Assembly (NCBI GenBank): GCA_017651645.1
Contig: JAGCCO010000146.1
Coordinates: 1-9,410 of the forward strand
DNA length: 9,410 nucleotides
Reading direction: 5' to 3'
Source: Bacteroidales bacterium
GTDB taxonomy: Bacteria > Bacteroidota > Bacteroidia > Bacteroidales > F082
The notes beneath the pieces are model-generated. The model saw nothing but the letters and a program-made list of their open reading frames with translations. It had not been told where the DNA came from and searched no databases. Within the stretch, counting starts at the first letter, position 1. The number at the start of each line of letters is the position of its first letter. The position numbers were made by a program, and so were the translations under genes. Below are positions 4,921 to 9,410 of the stretch, piece after piece.

Positions 4921-6672
4921 ATGAGGACTCGTTTTCTTATTCTCGCGGCCGTTGGACTGGCGGCCTCCTTTTCACTGCTTTCGGGGTGCTCTCAAGAGGC
5001 GGGAGAGACATCTGTAAAGCCGGCCCTTGTCCAAAAGGACGGGGTCACACATTTCGAAGTGGACGGCAAACCGTTCCTGATGTTGACGGGAGAGTTGCAT
5101 AACTCCACCAGCACCTCGGAAAGTTATATGGAGAGCATCGGAGTGTGGGAGCAGATGAAACACGGTCATTTCAACACGGTGATCGCTTCCTGCTCGTGGG
5201 ATGTGATCGAAGACGCGCAGGGTCAGTACGACTTTACATCCGTCGACCATGTAATCAGGAATGCGCGCAAGAACGGACTCAAGGTGGTGATGATCTGGTT
5301 CGCCAGCTGGAAGAACGGAAACTCCACCTATGCCCCCAGCTATATCAAGCGAGATCCGGTCCATTATCCCCTGGTGCAGACAGAGGACGGCGGTTTCCTC
5401 AACGTTCTGTCCGCCTTCGGTCAGGCATCCCTCCAAGCAGACAGGGACGCCTATACGGCCTTGATGCGGCATATAAAGGAGGTCGACAAGGACTACACGG
5501 TAATCATGATGCAGGTGGAAAACGAGATGGGAATCCTGGGATCCGTGAGGGACTTTTCCCCTGCAGCGCAGCAGGCTTGGGAGGGGCAGGTTCCTGCTGA
5601 CCTGATGCAGTATCTCTCAAGCCAGAAAGGGCGGCTCTTCCCGGAACTGGAAAAGGTCTGGAGCGAAAACGGCTACAAGATGTCCGGAACCTGGGAGGAA
5701 GTATTCGGCAAGAGCCAGACCAAGGCCGATGACCTTCTTTCGGACTATCCCTACTATACGGAGGAAATCTTCCAGGCTTATCACTATGCCAAGTATGTGA
5801 ATGAGATCACCGCTGCCGGCAAAGCCGTCCACGATATTCCGATGTATGTGAACAACTGGCTCCGTCAGCCCGGAATGATAAACCCCGGACAGTTCCCTTC
5901 AGGAAGCCCGCTTCCAGAGGTGATCGATGTATGGAGGGCTGCCGCACCGGCGGTGGATTTCACTGCGCCGGATATTTACATAAACGAATATGAATGGGTG
6001 CTGAGTCAGTTCGCCCTGAGCAACAACCCCATATTCATTCCGGAATGCAGGGTGGATGTTTCCAAGGCCCTTTATGCCTATGGTGAATATGACGCCCTTG
6101 GATTTGCGCCGTTTGGGTTTGACGGCGCACAGAATGCATCCGGAGAGTACTCTGCCGACTTTGAGAATCTGGGCAAATGCTATGCAATCCTGTCCGGAAT
6201 GGACCAGATGATCATTCGGAATTACGGCTCTGACAAACTTCGCGGCCTGCGGGTGACGGAGGAAAATGCAAGCCCCTCGGTCGAGATGGGCGATTATATC
6301 CTTACCGCCCGCTCTTCCGTAAGAAACCAACGCGCTTTCAACTATGGCCAGGGTGCAGCCCAGATGGCCAGGGAGAATGCGCAACTGGCGGCCGCCTCCC
6401 GGCAGCAGGCCCAGTCCGGGGCCCTCATCCTCCAGACATCGCCCGACGAGTTTTATATCGTCGGAATCAACGTGTCGTTCTCGTTCGCCTCGAAGAACGC
6501 CGGCGCTCCGGAAAGGATTCTTACCGACGCAATCGAGGAAGGGACCTTTGTAGATAGCCAATGGGTTCCGGGACGGAGGCTCAACGGCGATGAGAATAGG
6601 GTCGGCATTAACGGCGTAGGCGCGGTGAGAGTTGTGCTCTATCCATCCACTGTAACCGCCCAAGGGCGATGA
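4921..6672 (+). CDS. GH35-family beta-galactosidase-like lipoprotein with DUF5597-like C-terminus
   Basis: I choose the ATG at 4921 because it gives a lipoprotein signal peptide: basic MRTR, a hydrophobic core, and the lipobox LSGC with C23. An upstream in-frame GTG at 4873 would bury this signal. The mature 560 residues form a clan GH-A barrel. The presumed acid/base is E202 in QVENEMG (198-204), and the presumed nucleophile is E375 in IFIPECRVD (371-379). The C-terminal GTFVDSQWVPGRRLNGDENR (541-560) is typical of DUF5597. Known relatives with this layout, such as Cellvibrio Bgl35A, remove galactose from xyloglucan side chains, but the substrate here is not shown. An Ala/Gln-rich stretch (about 478-499) interrupts the C-terminal domain. 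The enzyme is probably anchored in the outer membrane. No SusC/D partner or sensor gene is visible in the window. Confidence 0.85.
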   Translation: MRTRFLILAAVGLAASFSLLSGCSQEAGETSVKPALVQKDGVTHFEVDGKPFLMLTGELHNSTSTSESYMESIGVWEQMKHGHFNTVIASCSWDVIEDAQGQYDFTSVDHVIRNARKNGLKVVMIWFASWKNGNSTYAPSYIKRDPVHYPLVQTEDGGFLNVLSAFGQASLQADRDAYTALMRHIKEVDKDYTVIMMQVENEMGILGSVRDFSPAAQQAWEGQVPADLMQYLSSQKGRLFPELEKVWSENGYKMSGTWEEVFGKSQTKADDLLSDYPYYTEEIFQAYHYAKYVNEITAAGKAVHDIPMYVNNWLRQPGMINPGQFPSGSPLPEVIDVWRAAAPAVDFTAPDIYINEYEWVLSQFALSNNPIFIPECRVDVSKALYAYGEYDALGFAPFGFDGAQNASGEYSADFENLGKCYAILSGMDQMIIRNYGSDKLRGLRVTEENASPSVEMGDYILTARSSVRNQRAFNYGQGAAQMARENAQLAAASRQQAQSGALILQTSPDEFYIVGINVSFSFASKNAGAPERILTDAIEEGTFVDSQWVPGRRLNGDENRVGINGVGAVRVVLYPSTVTAQGR

Positions 6673-6764
6673 CCGGCATCTTAACAGAATGGAATAGCAC
6701 ATGACAAGGGAGGCTTATCTTCACAACGATAACCCGGAAGGAATCTAGTTATGACACGCTCCAT

Positions 6765-6956
6765 ATGAAAAGATTCATTATCATTGCCATTATCGCCGCT
6801 TTATCCTTTTCGGTGGTCTTTGTGGTCCTGGATGCCATCTTCAGAGGCCTGAGGCCGTTTATGTTTTATTTTGTAGCGGCATTAGTATTCGGTTTATTCT
6901 CTGGGGGCGTTGATTATTTGAAAGAGAAACAGAAGAATAAGAAGGACGATTCGTAG
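6765..6956 (+). CDS. Small two-helix membrane protein, function unknown
   Basis: The 63-residue product has two hydrophobic segments (about 4-24 and 31-50) and a charged tail ending KEKQKNKKDDS, which predicts two inner-membrane helices with the tail in the cytoplasm. Hydrophobic pattern and start (ATG preceded by no clear Shine-Dalgarno, as is normal in Bacteroidota) support a real gene. I do not recognise a family. It follows the GH35 stop by 92 bases on the same strand and ends in TAG just before a strong stem-loop shared with the convergent gene. Confidence 0.6.
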   Translation: MKRFIIIAIIAALSFSVVFVVLDAIFRGLRPFMFYFVAALVFGLFSGGVDYLKEKQKNKKDDS

Positions 6957-6965
6957 TCCTCCTTT

Positions 6966-6985
6966 GCCCTCCCCGAAGGGAGGGC
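6966..6985. terminator. Stem-loop between convergent genes, probably a bidirectional terminator
   Basis: GCCCTCCC (6966-6973) pairs perfectly with GGGAGGGC (6978-6985) around CGAA. Read on the minus strand the loop is UUCG closed by C-G, a very stable tetraloop. It lies 9 bases after the stop of the small membrane protein and 7 bases past the stop of the minus-strand membrane protein. T-tails are weak on both sides, so it may act as an RNA end-protecting structure as much as a terminator. Confidence 0.6.
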
Positions 6986-6992
6986 TAATCGT

Positions 6993-7568
6993 TCAGGCCT
7001 TGAGATCTTCGATTTGAGCGAGGAGGTCATCCGAGGCATCCAGGATGTCGCGGCGGTTCTTGAGGCCGAGCACCAGGCCGAGGACGAGTCCGATGCAGGA
7101 GCCGGCGATGAAGCCGTACATTTCCGAGCCGCCCAGTTGCATGTTCTTGACCACATCCCAGATAAGGATGCCCAGCCACACGGCCAGGAAGGGCAGGCCG
7201 TACTTGTACCACTCGGCATTGATCTTCCGGAACTTGGTGAGTTCGGTCGTGGCGGTGACCAGATCCCGGTTCAGATTGGGGATGTACTGCTTTGTGATGA
7301 GAGTCGCGACGATGCCCGCGAGCATGAAGACGCCGGTCACGATCAGCAGGAGGTTCGAGAACCCCAACTGATGGAGGAGCGGGATCAGGGCGAGGCCCAA
7401 CACGCCCGCGATGATCGGCGCGTTCGACTTGAATCGCAGGCGGTCGATCGTCCGGCCGCAGGACTTGCGGAGAATCCGCTCATTGACAATCTTCTGGCTG
7501 TCCAGCATTTCGCGCAGCTGCTGCATCTGGCGCTGCATCTCGAGAAGGGTGTTATCGTTCGTTTCCAT
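6993..7568 (-). CDS. Four-helix membrane protein coupled to the ECF sigma factor (possible anti-sigma or sigma-linked factor)
   Basis: The ATG at 7568-7566 lies one base after the sigma factor stop (TAA, C, ATG), so I take 191 residues and not the longer overlapping frame. The N-terminal 45 or so residues are polar and rich in Gln, Met and Arg, consistent with a cytoplasmic coiled helix. Four hydrophobic segments follow (about 51-68, 72-93, 123-141 and 151-169), and a charged tail (KNRRDILDASDD) ends the protein. It has no zinc-binding HxxxCxxC motif, so it is not a classic ZAS anti-sigma factor. Its tight coupling suggests that it senses something in the membrane or restrains the sigma factor, as in many Bacteroidota sigma-membrane protein pairs. 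That role is inferred from position only. Confidence 0.7.
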   Translation of the reverse strand: METNDNTLLEMQRQMQQLREMLDSQKIVNERILRKSCGRTIDRLRFKSNAPIIAGVLGLALIPLLHQLGFSNLLLIVTGVFMLAGIVATLITKQYIPNLNRDLVTATTELTKFRKINAEWYKYGLPFLAVWLGILIWDVVKNMQLGGSEMYGFIAGSCIGLVLGLVLGLKNRRDILDASDDLLAQIEDLKA

Positions 7569-7569
7569 G

Positions 7570-8040
7570 TTACTGCATCTTTTTGAGTTGTTCCTTGATT
7601 CTGACAAGACGGACGGAGACATTCCCGGGCGTGATTCCCACAATCTGGCCGATCTCCTCATAACTGAGGTTCTCCAGCCACAGCAGGACGATAGCGCGGT
7701 CGAAGGGTCCGAGCCGGCCGATGCGCTCCCGCAGGAGGCCGATCTGCCGCGCGTCCTCGGCCTTTTCGTCGAACAGGTCGATGTCCATGGACAAAGGCTC
7801 AGTCTTCGGACCACGCTTCTTCTTCCGGTCGTAGGAGATACAAGTGTTGAGAGCGACCTTCCAAATCCAGGAATTCAGCGCGCTGTCCCCTCGGAAGGTT
7901 CCGGAACCCCGCCAAAGGTTGATCAAGATTTCCTGGAAGAGGTCGGCCACCTCGTCCTTGTCGGTCGAGAACATGTAACACACGGTATAAATCGTGCTTC
8001 GGTGCTCTCTCACCAGGGCTTCAAATTCACGTTCTGTCAT
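7570..8040 (-). CDS. ECF-type RNA polymerase sigma factor
   Basis: The 156-residue length and two-domain layout fit an ECF sigma-70 factor. Region 2 spans about residues 5-72 and includes VADLFQEILINLWRG (31-45), the -10 and core-RNA-polymerase-binding part. Region 4 spans about 100-152 and includes LSYEEIGQIVGITPGNVSVR (125-144), the helix-turn-helix that reads the -35 element. Regions 3 and 1 are absent, as usual. The ATG at 8040 follows a plausible ECF promoter by about 25 bases, suggesting self-activation. It is the first gene of a two-gene operon with the four-helix membrane protein. Its targets are not visible, although the flanking glycosidase genes are candidates. Confidence 0.93.
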   Translation of the reverse strand: MTEREFEALVREHRSTIYTVCYMFSTDKDEVADLFQEILINLWRGSGTFRGDSALNSWIWKVALNTCISYDRKKKRGPKTEPLSMDIDLFDEKAEDARQIGLLRERIGRLGPFDRAIVLLWLENLSYEEIGQIVGITPGNVSVRLVRIKEQLKKMQ

Positions 8041-8064
8041 CGTCTGTCTTGCTTGTTTCTGCTC

Positions 8065-8094
8065 ATTAGACGCAATTCCCGCCGAAAAACTACA
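8065..8094 (-). promoter_or_regulatory. Candidate ECF promoter of the sigma factor operon
   Basis: On the minus strand TGTAGT (8094-8089) is followed after 16 bases by CGTCTAAT (8072-8065). ECF promoters commonly have a GTAAC-like -35 element and a CGTC-containing -10 element about 16 bases apart. The -35 here is imperfect. A better-matching GTAAC lies near 8104-8100 but 27 bases from the -10. Start of transcription would be near 8058, giving a leader of about 18 bases. Confidence 0.45.
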
Positions 8095-8170
8095 GCGAAG
8101 TTACACTTTATTTGAGGTCGGTTTTCATAAAGATGATCAATCTGCAGAAAGCGTTATCTTTGCAATATGG

Positions 8171-8201
8171 AAAACCCCGGAAATGTTCAGTTTCCGGGGT
8201 T
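8171..8201 (-). terminator. Rho-independent terminator of the GH9 gene
   Basis: An 11-bp perfect inverted repeat has arms AACCCCGGAAA at 8173-8183 and TTTCCGGGGTT at 8191-8201, with a 7-base loop. It begins 20 bases after the GH9 stop codon. Read on the minus strand the 3' arm runs into TTTT, so it fits termination of the GH9 transcript before the sigma promoter. Confidence 0.8.
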
Positions 8202-8220
8202 GTTCAAAAGCACCGAACGG

Positions 8221-9410
8221 TTACTTGTTCATCGCATCGACCACCTCCTGGGCGGCGAGACAAAGCAGGATATACTGAGGCGCGGTGTTGATGCAGCACT
8301 CGTTCTCGCCCCAGTGGAAGGGATAGTCGTCCTTGTTCTCGAAGAAATCGTCCTTCACCAGCAGGCCGGGGACGATGCCGCCGGGGATGACGGAGTAGTC
8401 CGCGCGGTTGTTGCTGTAGGCGACTTTCTTCGTGTTCACGCCCACGGAGGTCACGAAGGAGACGTTGCTGTAGGGATGGCAACCGAAGATGAAGTTCAGC
8501 CCGGCGAGGACATACTCCGGATCGATCAGGTCCGGGAAGTACTTCCAGACACGGTAGCAGTTGTAGGCTCCCGTGATGATGGAGGCGTTGCCGGCCCAGC
8601 CGGAACCGCCGATGGACACGCCGTACGGGTTGTCCTTGCCGCCACGGGTAATGACCTCCACATAAGCCGGAATCAGGGTCCGGACCTTGGCCTGGAACTT
8701 CTTGTCCATGTACGGGTAGACCTTGAGTGCCGCGGTGAGGTTCGGACCGCCAGTGAACTGCGTGGAGAACATGCCGTTCTGGACGTTGCCCGCATCACGC
8801 GGGCCGGTCGGCTTGGCATCCAACTGCTTCTCGACGATCGGGAGGAAGAAGTCCTTGTACTTCTTGTCGCCGGTCGCGATCCAGAGCTCGATAGCGGCGT
8901 TCAGGCGGGGATCCCCGCCGAAACCGCCGAAGCCGCCCCGTCGGCCCTGGACCGGGTTCTTGGCGGGATCAGCCGCATCAAAATGCTTGTCCCACAGCAT
9001 CTTCGCATTCTTCAGCGAGCGCTCGGCCTCCTCGGGATAATAGTCCTTGAGGGCCGGATAGGCGGCCGCCAGCGAGACGATGTCCTGCATCACGCCCGCG
9101 GCGCTGAAGCGGCTCGTGAACACGAAGCGGTCGTCCAGGGTACCGGAACGGTCGCCGCGCACCTCGTACGGTTTTAATGTCGGGTCGTAGATCTTGCCGT
9201 CGGTGAGCGTCAGCGCGTCGCCGAGGTGGTGGTAGTGGTGCATGTCGGGTTGGCCGATGACCTGCGCCACGAAGCCGATGTTCTCCACCTGCGCATTGAT
9301 GTTCAGGGTGCCGTGCATGATCAGCTCCACATTGTCCGGAACGCCGTCCGGGACGTGGATATCGGCATATTGCGTCTTCTGGTCGATGAGGGTCTGGTCC
9401 CGCAGGGGCT
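8221..9410 (-). CDS. Glycoside hydrolase family 9 enzyme, C-terminal part (continues beyond the window)
   Basis: The frame is open from the right edge to TAA at 8221-8223, so about 395 residues are visible and the N-terminus is outside. The GTG at 9330 is internal because protein-like sequence (ending PDGVPDNVELIMHG) continues upstream of it. The (alpha/alpha)6 GH9 fold is shown by helices rich in Trp, Tyr and Asn. GCHPYSNVSFVTSVG corresponds to the family's NP..S.VTG.G signature, and the terminal HWGENECCINTAPQYILL carries the catalytic acid glutamate of the family (E in NE). The aspartates of the DAGD-type nucleophile region would lie outside the window. GH9 enzymes usually cleave beta-1,4-glucans. 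A glycine-rich insertion (RRGGFGGFGGDPR) interrupts one loop. The usual GH9 HHR segment is not recognisable, so the substrate may be atypical. Confidence 0.85.
   Translation of the reverse strand, partial: PLRDQTLIDQKTQYADIHVPDGVPDNVELIMHGTLNINAQVENIGFVAQVIGQPDMHHYHHLGDALTLTDGKIYDPTLKPYEVRGDRSGTLDDRFVFTSRFSAAGVMQDIVSLAAAYPALKDYYPEEAERSLKNAKMLWDKHFDAADPAKNPVQGRRGGFGGFGGDPRLNAAIELWIATGDKKYKDFFLPIVEKQLDAKPTGPRDAGNVQNGMFSTQFTGGPNLTAALKVYPYMDKKFQAKVRTLIPAYVEVITRGGKDNPYGVSIGGSGWAGNASIITGAYNCYRVWKYFPDLIDPEYVLAGLNFIFGCHPYSNVSFVTSVGVNTKKVAYSNNRADYSVIPGGIVPGLLVKDDFFENKDDYPFHWGENECCINTAPQYILLCLAAQEVVDAMNK

Noticed and set aside
8155..8162. TATCTTTG on the plus strand, a perfect Bacteroides -7 box, facing the GH9 gene from behind
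   Set aside because: There is no TTTG at 19-21 bases upstream, and the only thing downstream is the GH9 terminator hairpin and antisense sequence.
8167..9177. Plus-strand ORF of 336 codons opposite the GH9 gene
   Set aside because: It is an antisense shadow with no recognisable domain; GH9 signature residues are on the minus strand.

Overview
The window most likely comes from a Bacteroidales bacterium (Bacteroidota), probably an uncultured gut or rumen carbohydrate degrader. The clues are a DUF4143-type AAA ATPase, a lipoprotein GH35 enzyme with a DUF5597-like tail, a GH9 enzyme, a compact ECF sigma factor followed by a membrane protein, and a promoter matching the Bacteroides primary-sigma pattern (TTTG, 20 bases, TATCTTTA). 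The species cannot be named from the sequence.

The left part (about 1-4100) is visibly AT-rich and looks like an acquired defence island. Bases 1-633 hold no convincing gene but carry three short tandem arrays: one of period 21 and two of period 33. The last array runs up to the start of an AAA ATPase/DUF4143 gene (634-2010). Next comes a compact operon that I read as a type II Thoeris anti-phage system. ThsA (2118-3002) has two membrane helices and a macro-like domain, and ThsB (3013-3576) is a TIR-like enzyme. A third gene begins on the last base of the thsB stop codon. It is cut by an in-frame TAG after 84 codons, yet the same frame stays open for 88 more codons and ends in TAA at 4097. 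I do not recognise this protein.

Converging on the operon is the catalytic half of a GC-richer tyrosine recombinase (4127-4657, minus). Its active-site residues are all present but its N-terminal DNA-binding half is gone. It ends at a junction near 4657-4690. The region to 4920 holds an orphan rho-independent terminator, a promoter whose -33 element lies in that terminator's T-tail, and two small tandem hairpins in the predicted 5' UTR of the next gene.

The right part (4921-9410) is GC-rich chromosome-like sequence. It holds a GH35-family lipoprotein glycosidase, a 63-residue two-helix membrane protein, and a convergent stem-loop. On the minus strand follow a four-helix membrane protein translationally linked to an ECF sigma factor with a plausible autoregulated promoter, and then the C-terminal part of a GH9 glycosidase that continues past the right edge. 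The two enzymes suggest plant beta-glucan use, possibly xyloglucan, but no SusC/D pair is visible. The main point of interest is the Thoeris pair with its broken third partner, set between repeat arrays and an integrase remnant.
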